From assembly GCF_900536025.1 (NCBI RefSeq), contig NZ_UNOZ01000022.1, positions 1 to 64,000 on the forward strand: a DNA stretch of 64,000 nucleotides, given 5' to 3'. The stretch's first letter is position 1. Each line of letters begins with the position of its first letter. Under the pieces are notes generated by a model that did not search any database, was not told where the DNA came from, and worked only from the letters and a program-made list of their open reading frames with translations. Positions 18,633 to 27,515 of the stretch are shown here, piece after piece. This DNA is from Pseudomonas reidholzensis. GTDB lineage: Bacteria > Pseudomonadota > Gammaproteobacteria > Pseudomonadales > Pseudomonadaceae. Position numbers and translations under genes: made by a program.

Positions 18633-19349
18633 TCATGCGGTTTTGTAGGTTAGCCAGGCACCCCAGAACAAGCTGCTGAAAAATTGCGTGGTGTCGCCAA
18701 ACCCGGCGTCATGCAACAGCTTTTGAACGGCAGCCTCTGAATGTGGGGGATCAGCGCCCTGCAGGATCTTGCCAAGCTTGACCTTCACTTCGTCGGGGCT
18801 GGCCCCCTGTTGCCGCCAGCGCTGTCCCCAGGCTTGCAGCAGTAATGGCTGAGAGGCGTAGGCATGGCGATTGCCGGCGACGATCAGCGGTGCACCCGGT
18901 TTGAGATGCGCATGGATCGAGCGCAGCAGTTGATGTTTGGCATCATCCCCCGGCACATGATGGAGTACCCCGATCAGGGTGGCCGCGTCGTATGACTGCG
19001 CGGCCACCAAGCCCTCGACATCCCCATGAACGATGTCCGTCCTATCCAGCAACTGGTGTGCTTCCAGCTGCTGCGTCGCGGCTGCAAGCATTGGCGCGGA
19101 GGGGTCAACGGCCGTAAACCGCCAGTGCGGTTCTAGCCTGGCCATGGCGATGATCTCCTGGGCCGTGCCGCCGGCACCCACCACCAGTATCTTCGCCGCG
19201 CCTGCATTGCCAAGGGTCGCGGCCAACATGCAGGCGGCCAGGTCGTGGCACGCGTCGTAGCCGGCCAAGGCAATGCGGCTCTGGGTGCCATACTCGCTGG
19301 CACGGGAGGTATCGAATTTATCGGGTGTATTGAGGGTGGCTGATTTCAA
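18633..19349 (-). CDS. Class I SAM-dependent methyltransferase
   Basis: A 238-residue Rossmann-fold methyltransferase. Motif I is 'ILVVGAGGTAQEIIAMA', the acidic end of strand 2 is 'FTAVDPSAPML', the third motif is 'IVHGDVEGL', and 'DAATLIGVLHHVPGDDAKHQLLRSIHAHLKPG' covers motifs IV to VI. The usual last strand is present near 'FFSSLFWGAWL'. It uses S-adenosylmethionine; the acceptor is unknown. It is divergent from the P-loop protein gene, with an inverted repeat between them. Confidence 0.85.
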   Translation of the reverse strand: MKSATLNTPDKFDTSRASEYGTQSRIALAGYDACHDLAACMLAATLGNAGAAKILVVGAGGTAQEIIAMARLEPHWRFTAVDPSAPMLAAATQQLEAHQLLDRTDIVHGDVEGLVAAQSYDAATLIGVLHHVPGDDAKHQLLRSIHAHLKPGAPLIVAGNRHAYASQPLLLQAWGQRWRQQGASPDEVKVKLGKILQGADPPHSEAAVQKLLHDAGFGDTTQFFSSLFWGAWLTYKTA

Positions 19350-19420
19350 AGCGGCTCTCCTTATCCTCAGAACACGCTACGCCAGCCTTATCGATAATAA
19401 AAATTCATTAATTTTATAAG

Positions 19421-19443
19421 CTGCATTCCCATATGGAATGCAG
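19421..19443. promoter_or_regulatory. 9-bp inverted repeat in divergent promoter region
   Basis: CTGCATTCC and GGAATGCAG form a perfect dyad around a 5-base spacer (CATAT), within an AT-rich 198-bp region between two divergent genes. It could be an operator for both or a strong hairpin. No regulator gene lies next to it. Confidence 0.45.
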
Positions 19444-19547
19444 GACTTGACGCGGCCAATGCCGCCACCGTGTACGGATGAATGCGAGAGCAGAAGGAAA
19501 TCGGGTATCTTCCCACCCCGAAAACGACTGCATTCACGGAGGAAAAC

Positions 19548-20078
19548 ATGCGGATCTACATCACAGGTGCTTCCTGTGCTGGCGTGACGACGTTGGGCCA
19601 GAACCTTGCCACGCAACTCGGGTTGCGGCAGGCCGATGTCGATGACTTCTACTGGATGCCGACCAACCCGCCTTTCACCACCAAGCGGCCCGTCAGCGAG
19701 CGCGTGCCCTTGATCCAGCAGGCACTCGGTGAGGACGATTGGGTATTGACCGGCTCTTGTATGGTCTGGGGAGACGCACTCCTCGCTCAGGCCGATCTCA
19801 TCGTGTTCGTCGTGACGCCAACCGCCGTGCGCCTGGAGCGCCTGGCCGCGCGTGAAAAAGCGCGCTTTGGGGATCGTATAGCGCCCGGGGGCGACATGCA
19901 TGACATACATGTGGGGTTCAGGGAGTGGGCTTCGCAGTACGACGACCCCGACTTTTCAGGGCGCAACCGGGCGTGGCACGAGCGGTGGTTGTCAGGGCAA
20001 GCGTCTCCCGTCTTGCGCGTTGACGGGGCGAACAGTACTGAACAGATGGCTGCGCTCGTCATCGCGCATGCTGAATAA
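19548..20078 (+). CDS. P-loop NTPase, adenylate-kinase-like
   Basis: A 176-residue small nucleotide-binding protein beginning 'MRIYITGASCAGVTTLGQNLA'. The loop follows GxxxxGxT, but the invariant lysine is replaced by Val13; relatives of this group often have Thr there, so phosphate binding may differ. 'ADVDDFYWMPTNPPFTTKRP' is a typical substrate-lid region and 'DLIVFVVTPTAVRLERLAARE' the core strand and helix. The start has a near-consensus ribosome binding site (GGAGGA). Annotation as adenylate or shikimate kinase would go beyond the data. It converges with and overlaps the MDR oxidoreductase by 20 bp. Confidence 0.8.
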   Translation: MRIYITGASCAGVTTLGQNLATQLGLRQADVDDFYWMPTNPPFTTKRPVSERVPLIQQALGEDDWVLTGSCMVWGDALLAQADLIVFVVTPTAVRLERLAAREKARFGDRIAPGGDMHDIHVGFREWASQYDDPDFSGRNRAWHERWLSGQASPVLRVDGANSTEQMAALVIAHAE

Positions 20079-21078
20079 CTTCCTCCATCGTCACGACAAC
20101 CTTGCCTCTGGCACGTCCCTGCTCGACGTACTGCAACGCCTGCGCAGTCGATTGAAAAGGGAAGCAGCGGTCAATGACCGGTTTCAGGACGCCACGCTCT
20201 ACAAGCGAGGTGACGTTACGCAGTTGTGTCCCGTTGGCACGCATGAATAAAAATGCGTAGCGGACTCCGTGATTGCGGACTTTTCTGCGGATACCGCTGC
20301 TCAGTAGTCGCATTACCTGCCTCACCACCCAGGGCAAGCCCTGCTCTCGGGCAAACTGCGCGGTCGGTGGCCCTGAAAGGGAAATCAGCTGACCGCCCGG
20401 CTTGAGCACCTTGACTGACTTTGCCAGAACATCGGCGCCGAGACTGTTCAACACCACATCGAAGTCGCTCACCGCGTCTGTAAAATCCTCCTGCGTGTAA
20501 TCGATGACGACATCCGCCCCGAGCCCTTTGACCCATTCGACATTTGCCGTGCTGGTGGTGGTCGCGACAAAGGCACCGAGGTGCTTGGCGAGCTGGATCG
20601 CAAGGCTGCCGACACCGCCGGACCCTGCATGAATCAGCACCTTCTGGTGCTTCTGCAGCTGGGCGGTCTCGACCAGCGCCTGCCAGGCGGTCAGGGCGGC
20701 CAACGGCATGGAAGCGGCTTCAGTCATGCCAAGGTTCGCGGGCTTCAGCGCAAGCGCATGTTCGTCCACGGCAATCAGCTCGGCGAAGGTTCCGATCCGT
20801 GCCTCGGGGGGACGTGCATAGACTTCGTCCCCTGCCTTGAAGTGGCGTACCGCAGCCCCCGTACGGACAACGACGCCGGCCAGGTCATTGCCCAGTATCA
20901 AGGGCAATCCATAAGGCAGGATCAGTTTGAACGCCCCCGTTCTGATCTTCGAATCCAAAGGGTTCACGCTCGCTGCATGCACCCGGACCAGAACATCATG
21001 CGCGCCCACCTGAGGATCGGGCACCTCGCCAATCCTTCCATTCTGCTTGCCATAGCGCTCGATGAAAAATGCCTTCAT
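20059..21078 (-). CDS. Zinc-independent MDR quinone oxidoreductase
   Basis: A 339-residue medium-chain reductase of the quinone oxidoreductase type. The GroES-like part is 'VLVRVHAASVNPLDSKIRTG'; the NAD(P)H loop is 'VLIHAGSGGVGSLAIQLAKHLGA' (AxxGxGxxG-like). The structural and catalytic zinc ligands of alcohol dehydrogenases are absent, so it reduces quinones or activated alkenes using NADPH. It follows the SDR gene with one base between stop and start (TGAGATG), and sits at the end of the OYE-SDR-MDR operon. Its 3' end overlaps the convergent P-loop gene by 20 bp. Confidence 0.88.
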   Translation of the reverse strand: MKAFFIERYGKQNGRIGEVPDPQVGAHDVLVRVHAASVNPLDSKIRTGAFKLILPYGLPLILGNDLAGVVVRTGAAVRHFKAGDEVYARPPEARIGTFAELIAVDEHALALKPANLGMTEAASMPLAALTAWQALVETAQLQKHQKVLIHAGSGGVGSLAIQLAKHLGAFVATTTSTANVEWVKGLGADVVIDYTQEDFTDAVSDFDVVLNSLGADVLAKSVKVLKPGGQLISLSGPPTAQFAREQGLPWVVRQVMRLLSSGIRRKVRNHGVRYAFLFMRANGTQLRNVTSLVERGVLKPVIDRCFPFQSTAQALQYVEQGRARGKVVVTMEEVIQHAR

Positions 21079-21079
21079 C

Positions 21080-21865
21080 TCAACGACTCAAATAGCGTTG
21101 CGCCACGGCGGACTGTTTGATCTGCGACAAGAGCCCCTGGCGAGCAACCTGCAGGGTTTCCCAGCGCTCGCCTTCCTGCAGTGCAGGAATGGTCACCGGC
21201 TCGCGACGATCGAAGCCGAGCAGCGCTGCGTCGACCAGATCACCGACCTCCATGATTTCGCTCAACGTGTTGATGTCGATACCCGCGCGATCCCAGATCT
21301 CGGTGCGGGTGGCTGCCGGCAGAACGGCCTGTACATAAACACCCCGGGGCGAAAGTTCCACGCTCAGGCCCTGGGAAAGGAACAGCACAAATGCCTTGGT
21401 CGCCCCATAGACCGACATCCCGAACTCTGGCGCCAGGCCCACTACTGACCCAATGTTGATGATTGCGCCCTCACCGGCGTTGGCCAAGCGGGGCGCGATG
21501 GCGCTGGAAAGGCGAACCAGCGCAGTGGTGTTCAGGGCTACCAACTGCGCAACGCTGTCGGTGCTTTGTTCGATGAAGCTACCTGACTGCGCCGCGCCGG
21601 CATTGTTGACGAGGATGCTGATGCGCGAGTCATCGCGCAAGCGTGCTTCAACCGTCTGCAGATCGCTGATGTTGGTCAGGTCGGCCTGAAGCACTTCGAC
21701 GGTGACGTTGTGTTCGTCGCGCAGCGTTGCAGCGAGCGTTTCCAGCCGCGAGTGGTCACGGGCAACCAGAACCAGATCATGCCCGCGCTGGGCGAAACGC
21801 TCGGCGTAAACCGAGCCGATGCCGGAGGACGCGCCAGTGATGAGAACGGTAGGACGAGTAGTCAT
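21080..21865 (-). CDS. SDR family oxidoreductase
   Basis: A 261-residue classical short-chain dehydrogenase. It has the cofactor motif 'LITGASSGIGSVYA', 'DLTNISDL', 'NNAGAAQSG', a Ser in 'INIGSVVGLAPEFG', and the catalytic pair in 'YGATK'. It acts on carbonyl or hydroxyl compounds with NAD(P)H. It lies between the OYE gene (59 bp upstream) and the MDR gene (1 bp downstream), so it is probably one of three reductases controlled by the divergent TetR protein. Confidence 0.9.
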   Translation of the reverse strand: MTTRPTVLITGASSGIGSVYAERFAQRGHDLVLVARDHSRLETLAATLRDEHNVTVEVLQADLTNISDLQTVEARLRDDSRISILVNNAGAAQSGSFIEQSTDSVAQLVALNTTALVRLSSAIAPRLANAGEGAIINIGSVVGLAPEFGMSVYGATKAFVLFLSQGLSVELSPRGVYVQAVLPAATRTEIWDRAGIDINTLSEIMEVGDLVDAALLGFDRREPVTIPALQEGERWETLQVARQGLLSQIKQSAVAQRYLSR

Positions 21866-21924
21866 GAGGTCAGCTCTATGCAGTAGGTGGATTGGGGTTG
21901 ACGGGTGATCGAAATCAGACGGAA

Positions 21925-23037
21925 TCAGCCAACTGGCTGAGTCGCCACAACACTTGCCTGGGCCAGCGTCGGGTAGTCGATGTACCCGGCCGCACCACCG
22001 CCGTAGAGCGTCGCGGGGTCGAATGCGGACAGCGGTGCATTGGCCTGGAACCGCGCCACCAGGTCAGGGTTGGCGATGTAGGGGCGGCCAAAGGCAATCA
22101 GGTCTGCCTTGCCTTGCGCCAGGTGTGCGGTTGCCAAGTCCAGGTCATAGCCGTTGTTGGCGATGTAGGTGTTGTTGAAGCGCTGGCGCAAGGCGGCAAA
22201 ATCAAACGGCGCCACGTCGCGTGGCCCGCCGGTCGCGCCTTCGACGACGTGCAGATAGACGATGCCCAGTGCATTGAGTTGGTCGACGATGTAGTCGAAC
22301 TGAGCCTGCGGATCACTGCTGAAAACCCCATTGGCCGGCGACACCGGAGAAAGCCGAAGGCCTGTGCGATCCGCGCCAATCTCGGCGATCACTGCGGCGG
22401 TCACCTCCAGCAGCAAGCGTGCGCGGTTTTCGATCGAACCGCCGTAGGCATCAGTACGCACGTTGGCGCCGTCCTTGATGAACTGATCGAGCAGATAACC
22501 GTTGGCACCGTGAATTTCTACACCGTCGAAGCCCGCTGCGATCGCGTTTGCCGCCGCTTGGCGGAAGTCGTTGACGATGCCCGCAAGTTCTTCAGTTTCA
22601 AGCGCTCGCGGTTCGGAGACATCCTCGAAACGATCGTTGACGAACACTTTGGTCGCCGGGCGCAGCGCGGAAGGTGCGACAGGCGCCGCGCCGTGCGGTT
22701 GCAGATCCACGTGGGAAACACGGCCCACATGCCACAGTTGCAGGAACATTTTTCCACCTTCGGCGTGCACCGCATCGGTCACTTTTCGCCATCCCGCGAT
22801 CTGTGCCTGCGTGTAGATGCCCGGGGTGTCCTGATAACCCTGCCCCTGCTGGGAGATCTGCGAGGCTTCGGAAATCAGCAAGCCCGCACTGGCCCGCTGG
22901 CTGTAATAGGCGGCGGCAAACTCGCTCGGCACCAGGCCATCACCGGCACGATTACGTGTCAATGGCGCAAGCACCGCACGGTTGGCCAGCGTGAGGGCGC
23001 CCAGTGTGTAAGGGGTAAACAGGTTCAAGTCGCTCAT
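21925..23037 (-). CDS. Old Yellow Enzyme, NemA-like flavin reductase
   Basis: A 370-residue FMN-dependent ene-reductase. 'LFTPYTLGALTLANRAVLAPLTRNRA' is the characteristic N-terminus; the substrate-binding His and Asn are in 'VEIHGANGYLLDQF', followed by 'DAYGGSIENRARLLLEV'. 'FGRPYIANPDLVARF' closes the phosphate site. It reduces alkenes, nitro compounds or electrophiles such as N-ethylmaleimide using NADPH. The start at 23037 (MSDLNLF) is preferred; a frame starting at 23085 adds 16 atypical residues. It leads an operon with the SDR and MDR genes and is divergent from a TetR regulator, the usual layout of electrophile-induced reductases. Confidence 0.92.
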   Translation of the reverse strand: MSDLNLFTPYTLGALTLANRAVLAPLTRNRAGDGLVPSEFAAAYYSQRASAGLLISEASQISQQGQGYQDTPGIYTQAQIAGWRKVTDAVHAEGGKMFLQLWHVGRVSHVDLQPHGAAPVAPSALRPATKVFVNDRFEDVSEPRALETEELAGIVNDFRQAAANAIAAGFDGVEIHGANGYLLDQFIKDGANVRTDAYGGSIENRARLLLEVTAAVIAEIGADRTGLRLSPVSPANGVFSSDPQAQFDYIVDQLNALGIVYLHVVEGATGGPRDVAPFDFAALRQRFNNTYIANNGYDLDLATAHLAQGKADLIAFGRPYIANPDLVARFQANAPLSAFDPATLYGGGAAGYIDYPTLAQASVVATQPVG

Positions 23038-23100
23038 GAGGTGGTTGTTCCGTGCCCGTTGATGGAGGTTGATGTCGCCTGCCATTAGGATGATGATCGA

Positions 23101-23148
23101 AATCTAAACTGTCAACGGTTTTGATTACGCCCAACATCTATGTATCAT
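23101..23148. promoter_or_regulatory. TetR operator candidate over divergent promoters
   Basis: AATCTAAAC (23101-23109) and GTTTTGATT (23118-23126) form a dyad with one mismatch around an 8-base spacer. The reverse strand of the spacer supplies TTGACA, a consensus -35 for the OYE operon. On the plus strand TTGATT (23121-23126) and TATCAT (23143-23148), 16 bp apart, suit a promoter for the TetR gene. A repressor bound here would block both. Confidence 0.55.
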
Positions 23149-23186
23149 CCAGCCCTGTCATCTGCAGTGGTAGCGAGGTACCCAAC

Positions 23187-23762
23187 ATGCGCGTCAGCAA
23201 GGCTCAAGCCCAGGCAAACCGGGAGCACATCGTTGAAACAGCCTCGGTCATGTTTCGCGAGCGTGGTTTTGACGGGGTAGGCGTGGCCGACCTGATGGCC
23301 GCCGCCGGCTTCACCCACGGCGGCTTCTACAAGCATTTCGGTTCAAAAGCAGACTTGATGGCTGAAGCCTCGGCCAACAGCCTTGCGCGGTCACTGGTCA
23401 GTGCCGAGGCACTGAGCGTGCAGGATTTCGTCGACGTGTATGTGTCGAGGGATCATCGCGACGGGCGCGCCACCGGCTGCACCATGGCGGCATTGTGCGG
23501 CGACGCTGCACGGCAGTCCGGCGATCTGAAGTCGGCCTTCGCTGACGGCATCGAGCAAACGTTGCAAACGCTTGGCGAGAAATACCCCACCCGGCCGGAT
23601 GCGCCGCCAGGTGAAACGCGGGAAAAAATGATCGACCTGCTGGCGCGCGCGGTCGGCGCCGTCATGCTCTCGCGCGCCTGCCCTGACGACTCGGCACTGG
23701 CCGATGAGATCCTGGCGGTGTGTCACGCGCAGATGACAGCATCGATATCCAGTGAATCGTAG
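23187..23762 (+). CDS. TetR family repressor
   Basis: A 191-residue TetR protein. The helix-turn-helix is at residues 8-55 ('IVETASVMFRERGFDGVGVADLMAAAGFTHGGFYKHFGSKADLM'), and the ligand domain has a TetR_C-type 'GCTMAALCGDAARQSG' with two cysteines that might sense electrophiles, as in NemR-like repressors. The start at 23187 has 'GAGG' 9 bases upstream. It is divergent from the OYE-SDR-MDR operon and very probably represses it. Confidence 0.88.
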   Translation: MRVSKAQAQANREHIVETASVMFRERGFDGVGVADLMAAAGFTHGGFYKHFGSKADLMAEASANSLARSLVSAEALSVQDFVDVYVSRDHRDGRATGCTMAALCGDAARQSGDLKSAFADGIEQTLQTLGEKYPTRPDAPPGETREKMIDLLARAVGAVMLSRACPDDSALADEILAVCHAQMTASISSES

Positions 23763-23862
23763 TCGGCGTGCTAGCAACCTTTGCCGGGTTGAGCGATCTT
23801 AATAGTGCGCCAGGGATCAGCACTCACAACGGTGCGCATCCTGCACGCTTCACCCGCCCGCC

Positions 23863-24462
23863 ATGGACACCCCGATGCCCGCGCTTTCCACGCCCCTCTC
23901 GCAAGACAGCCGCTGCAAACGCCTGAAGGCTTCCAGCAGCCGTGAGCACGACAGTGTCGACGCGCTGGTGATGGCCGCCCGGCCCTTCGAAGACCGCGAG
24001 CGCTATGCGCGCTTCCTGCACGTACAGCATCGCTTCCACGGCAGCCTGCTGTCGCTGTACCACGACGAACAGCTCAACCAGCGCCTGCCAGGGCTGCTGC
24101 AGCTTTCGCGTTTCGAAGCGGTCGAGACCGACCTGCGCGACCTCGGCCTGGCGCTGCCGCCCGCGCCGGCGCAGGTCAGCGCCAGTCCGGCGCAGGCCTT
24201 GGGCTGGCTGTATTGCAGCGAAGGCTCGAACCTCGGCGCAGCGTTTCTGTTCAAGCAGACCCAGCAGCTGGGCCTGGACGGCAACCAGGGCGCTCGCCAC
24301 CTGGCGCCGCACCCGGATGGCCGTGCACTGCACTGGCGCGAGTTTGTGGCCAAGCTCGATGGGCTGGCGCTGGATGCTGAGCAAGACGCTCAGGTCGTTG
24401 CCGGCGCGATTGCGGCGTTCGACAGCTACCGTGCGCATTTGCGCGCGGTGTTTGCGGGGTGA
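23863..24462 (+). CDS. pigA: Biliverdin-producing heme oxygenase
   Basis: A 199-residue bacterial heme oxygenase of the PigA/HemO type. The proximal heme ligand is likely H29 in 'REHDSVDALV', and the distal helix is the very characteristic 'ALGWLYCSEGSNLGAAFLFKQTQQLGLDGNQGARHLAP'. It opens heme to biliverdin, CO and iron with electrons from a reductase. No Fur box, TonB receptor or phytochrome gene (bphP) lies nearby, which is unusual because pigA normally adjoins heme-uptake genes. A Met at codon 5 is an alternative start; neither has a strong ribosome binding site. It converges with the PucR gene 18 bp downstream. Confidence 0.88.
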   Translation: MDTPMPALSTPLSQDSRCKRLKASSSREHDSVDALVMAARPFEDRERYARFLHVQHRFHGSLLSLYHDEQLNQRLPGLLQLSRFEAVETDLRDLGLALPPAPAQVSASPAQALGWLYCSEGSNLGAAFLFKQTQQLGLDGNQGARHLAPHPDGRALHWREFVAKLDGLALDAEQDAQVVAGAIAAFDSYRAHLRAVFAG

Positions 24463-24480
24463 GTGACCTGCCAGCCTGTT

Positions 24481-25968
24481 TCAGCAGTCCGACGCTTGCC
24501 CATCGGCTGCGATGTCCATTGCACGCAGTGCTATCCACAACGCGACGACGCCCTCGGTGTCATCCAGCGAACGCCCGGTGATTTCTTCGACTCGGCGAAT
24601 CCGATAAACGAGCGTTTGCTTGTGAACGTTGAGGATCTGCGACGACTTTTGCCAGGAGCGGTTCTGCTCCAGAAATACCCGTAGGGTGTGGATGAGCTGA
24701 CTGCCATTCTGGACGTCGTAGTCAATGAGACTGCCTATAACGCGGCCGTACATCCTGCGCGCCTGTGCCAGGTCGCTGGGTAACCAGAAGGCTTCATCCA
24801 GCGCGTTGGCGTAGTCCACTATTGGCCGGGCGGGCGTAGTATGCGCAAGCGCCAGGCGAGCCTCCCGCAAGGCTTCCGGCGCTCGCAGCCCCGCACCTAA
24901 CGGTGCGCTGATCCCCACACCGCAGCCCAGCATCGATTGCAATGCTGCGCTGGCTGCGTGATCGGCGATCAAGATCACCAGTTCGTCACCTGCCTGCCTG
25001 GCCAGTACCTTCAGGTTTTGCCGGCTCAGCTCATGCTGCCAGTGGTCCGGAGCCGCTTGGTCAAGCTTGGCGAGCACCAGGCAAGCCGTCGCAGGCGGGC
25101 AGGCCAGCTGTAGCAAGCGTGCTAGCGCGGCAGGCTCGGACAGCCTCTGGTTGAGCACGTCATCGAGGAGCTCCGATCCCAGCCGCAGCATCCGCTCATG
25201 CTCACCCTGAACACGCTCCAGTTCGATAGCCAGGACCGACGCGATATGGTGGAGGATCCCGTAGTCGAGCAGTTGCCCACCCGTCGCAAGGATCGCGCAC
25301 TCGGGCAACGCCGGTAAGGCCATTACCAGCGCTTCGTGCTCGCCATCATGGCAACGGGAGAGATCGTAGGTGAGACGCGCGCGGGCTCCCAATACCTTGC
25401 ACCATTGCTCAGGCAATGCCGCCAGCCCTTTCTCCCAGGGAGCCAAGCTGCGCACATCGAACAGGTACAGCTCTGCCGAGACATCGGCCGCGAGCCTCGA
25501 CACGAGGCCACTCAGCCCCAAGTGGCCTAGCCCGATCCTGGCGCTTTCATAAAGCCGTACCACCGCGCGACGGCGCTGATCCTCGGTCTGCTGGCGTGCA
25601 TCGAGAATGGCCTTGGTGACGGCTGAAAACGGCACCGAGTAGTGCGTCGTCAATACCGGGAACCCGAGCAGCGAGGCTTGATCCTGCAATGCCCTGATGT
25701 CGTCCGGCGCTTGCATGTTTTCGCCAATCATCAGGCCCGCCACCCTGGCCTCGGACAATCGGATGACGTAGGCACGTTGCTGCTCGGCGTCGCGGGGGAT
25801 GCCCATGCCCGTAGTCATCAGCAGATCGCCCTCCCCCAGCCATTCGCTAGGATCGGCCAATTCGCAAACATGCGCCCATCGCAAAGCGCTCAGCGCACCC
25901 TGCGCACCTGTGAGCAACCGGGTGCGCAGCGCTGGGTTGTCGATGATGTCCTGAATGCTGAATGACAT
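24481..25968 (-). CDS. PucR family transcriptional regulator
   Basis: A 495-residue activator with an N-terminal PucR domain (residues 1-130, 'WAHVCELADPSEWLGEGDLLMTTGMGI') and a C-terminal PucR helix-turn-helix ('FLEQNRSWQKSSQILNVHKQTLVYRIRRVEEITG'). PucR proteins sense metabolites such as purine or amine catabolites. The start MSFSIQDIIDN at 25968 matches the family; a longer frame adds low-complexity residues. It is the last gene on the minus strand after the FAD oxidase, cupin and MFS genes and probably regulates them. It is a paralogue of the regulator at 29478. Confidence 0.9.
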   Translation of the reverse strand: MSFSIQDIIDNPALRTRLLTGAQGALSALRWAHVCELADPSEWLGEGDLLMTTGMGIPRDAEQQRAYVIRLSEARVAGLMIGENMQAPDDIRALQDQASLLGFPVLTTHYSVPFSAVTKAILDARQQTEDQRRRAVVRLYESARIGLGHLGLSGLVSRLAADVSAELYLFDVRSLAPWEKGLAALPEQWCKVLGARARLTYDLSRCHDGEHEALVMALPALPECAILATGGQLLDYGILHHIASVLAIELERVQGEHERMLRLGSELLDDVLNQRLSEPAALARLLQLACPPATACLVLAKLDQAAPDHWQHELSRQNLKVLARQAGDELVILIADHAASAALQSMLGCGVGISAPLGAGLRAPEALREARLALAHTTPARPIVDYANALDEAFWLPSDLAQARRMYGRVIGSLIDYDVQNGSQLIHTLRVFLEQNRSWQKSSQILNVHKQTLVYRIRRVEEITGRSLDDTEGVVALWIALRAMDIAADGQASDC

Positions 25969-26109
25969 GGGGTTTGACTGCCAGGCTGGGGATGCCGAAA
26001 TGCACGGCGGCGCAGGTGACGCGTGGCCACAAGCGCCGCTGGGCGCTGCCCGTACCCTAGCAGTGACGTACATCGATCGTCGAGTCGGACGCAGCGTTGA
26101 AAACCGGCC

Positions 26110-27471
26110 TCACGTTGCCAGGCCCAGCGAGGCAGATTGCTGCAGCGACCGACCTTTGGTTTCTGGCGCCCAGGCCAGGCAGACAAAGAACGCCAGCAAG
26201 GTCACCCCGGCCCCGATCAGCAGCGTCGCCTGCAGGCCGATCGACTCGATTCCGATGGGGGTCAGGTAGGTACCGGTGGCAGCCCCGATACGGCTGAAAC
26301 CAACGGCCACACCGACCGCTGTGGCGCGAACGGAAGTGGGGAACAGCTCGTTGGGGTAGATCCACTCCAGAATGCTCGGCCCGCCCGACACGAACGCATA
26401 GAACGCGAAGGCACCCAGGATGAACCAGGGTGGCGCATCGGCCCACAGCCCCAGTGCGAACAGCGGTACGGCCATGAGTGCAAAGGGCACCAACACCATC
26501 GGCCGGCGCCCCCAGGTCTCGACCAGCTTCAACGCGGGGATCACACCGATCGCAAACAGGACTGCGATGAGCAGTTCACCCAGCGTGGAAGCGTTGACGC
26601 CCTTGATGCCGGCAGACACCAGGATCATCCCGCCGAAGGTGTAGAGCACGTACTGCGGCGTGATCTGGGCAAAGTAGAGTACGCCGCACATGATGGTGCG
26701 CTTGAGGTAGCCACCCGAAGAGATCATCTTCAGGTCGGCTCGCCAAGAACGCGGACGGCCACCGTCATTGAGCTGATCGATGTCGTGCTGGGTAATCGTT
26801 ACCGAGGTGCCATAGACTTTGCGAATGACCTCTTCGGCTTCCTGCACGCGGCCCTTGCTGGCCAACCAGCGCGGCGATTCCGGGATCCCGCGGCGCATGA
26901 TCACCACGATAAGGCCAACGACAGCGCCGCTGAACAGCATCCAGCGCCACAGCGAATGATCGCCGCTGAAGGTGACCACCAGGTAGCCCACCACGAACGC
27001 CGTCATCGCGCCCACCGACCAGGCGAGGCCCGACAGACCAATCATGAATCCACGGCGCTTGGCGGGGGTGAATTCGGTGAGCAGCGAGGTCGCGATCGGA
27101 TAGTCCGCACCCACCGCCAGGCCGATGACAAAACGCAGCAGGATCAGTTGCCAGGCGTCAGTCACGAAGGCACTCAGGCCGCACGCAACGATCAGCACCG
27201 TCAAGTCCAAAGCATACATGGTCTCGCGGCCAATCCGGTCGGTGACCGCACCGAACACGGTTGCGCCGAAGAAGATACCCAGTAACGACGCTGCACCAAT
27301 GAGCCCGGTTTCCACCGGCGAGGCAGGAATATCATTGGCGAAGCCGATCAGGGCGATGCCAATCAGACTGAGGATGTAACCGTCCAGGAACGGGCCACCG
27401 CAGCAGGCAAGGAGTAACTTGCGGTGAAACTTGGACACGGGCGAATTTTCGATGATATCGAATACGCTCAT
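26110..27471 (-). CDS. MFS transporter, sugar/metabolite:H+ symporter type
   Basis: A 453-residue major facilitator with 12 predicted helices. Loop 2-3 carries 'GAVTDRIGRETMY' and the loop after helix 4 has 'LLTEFTPAKRRGFMIG', the sugar-porter-like 'E-x(2)-P-x-K-R-R-G' pattern also seen in aromatic-acid and metabolite symporters. The cytoplasmic middle loop includes 'ESPRWLASKGRVQEAEEVIRKVYG'. It probably imports the amine or acid degraded by the adjacent FAD oxidase. It lies 44 bp downstream of the cupin and 141 bp upstream of PucR. Confidence 0.87.
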   Translation of the reverse strand: MSVFDIIENSPVSKFHRKLLLACCGGPFLDGYILSLIGIALIGFANDIPASPVETGLIGAASLLGIFFGATVFGAVTDRIGRETMYALDLTVLIVACGLSAFVTDAWQLILLRFVIGLAVGADYPIATSLLTEFTPAKRRGFMIGLSGLAWSVGAMTAFVVGYLVVTFSGDHSLWRWMLFSGAVVGLIVVIMRRGIPESPRWLASKGRVQEAEEVIRKVYGTSVTITQHDIDQLNDGGRPRSWRADLKMISSGGYLKRTIMCGVLYFAQITPQYVLYTFGGMILVSAGIKGVNASTLGELLIAVLFAIGVIPALKLVETWGRRPMVLVPFALMAVPLFALGLWADAPPWFILGAFAFYAFVSGGPSILEWIYPNELFPTSVRATAVGVAVGFSRIGAATGTYLTPIGIESIGLQATLLIGAGVTLLAFFVCLAWAPETKGRSLQQSASLGLAT

Positions 27472-27515
27472 AGAGCAACCTTTGTTATTGAATTTATGGA
27501 AGGTGCGAGGGCCAG

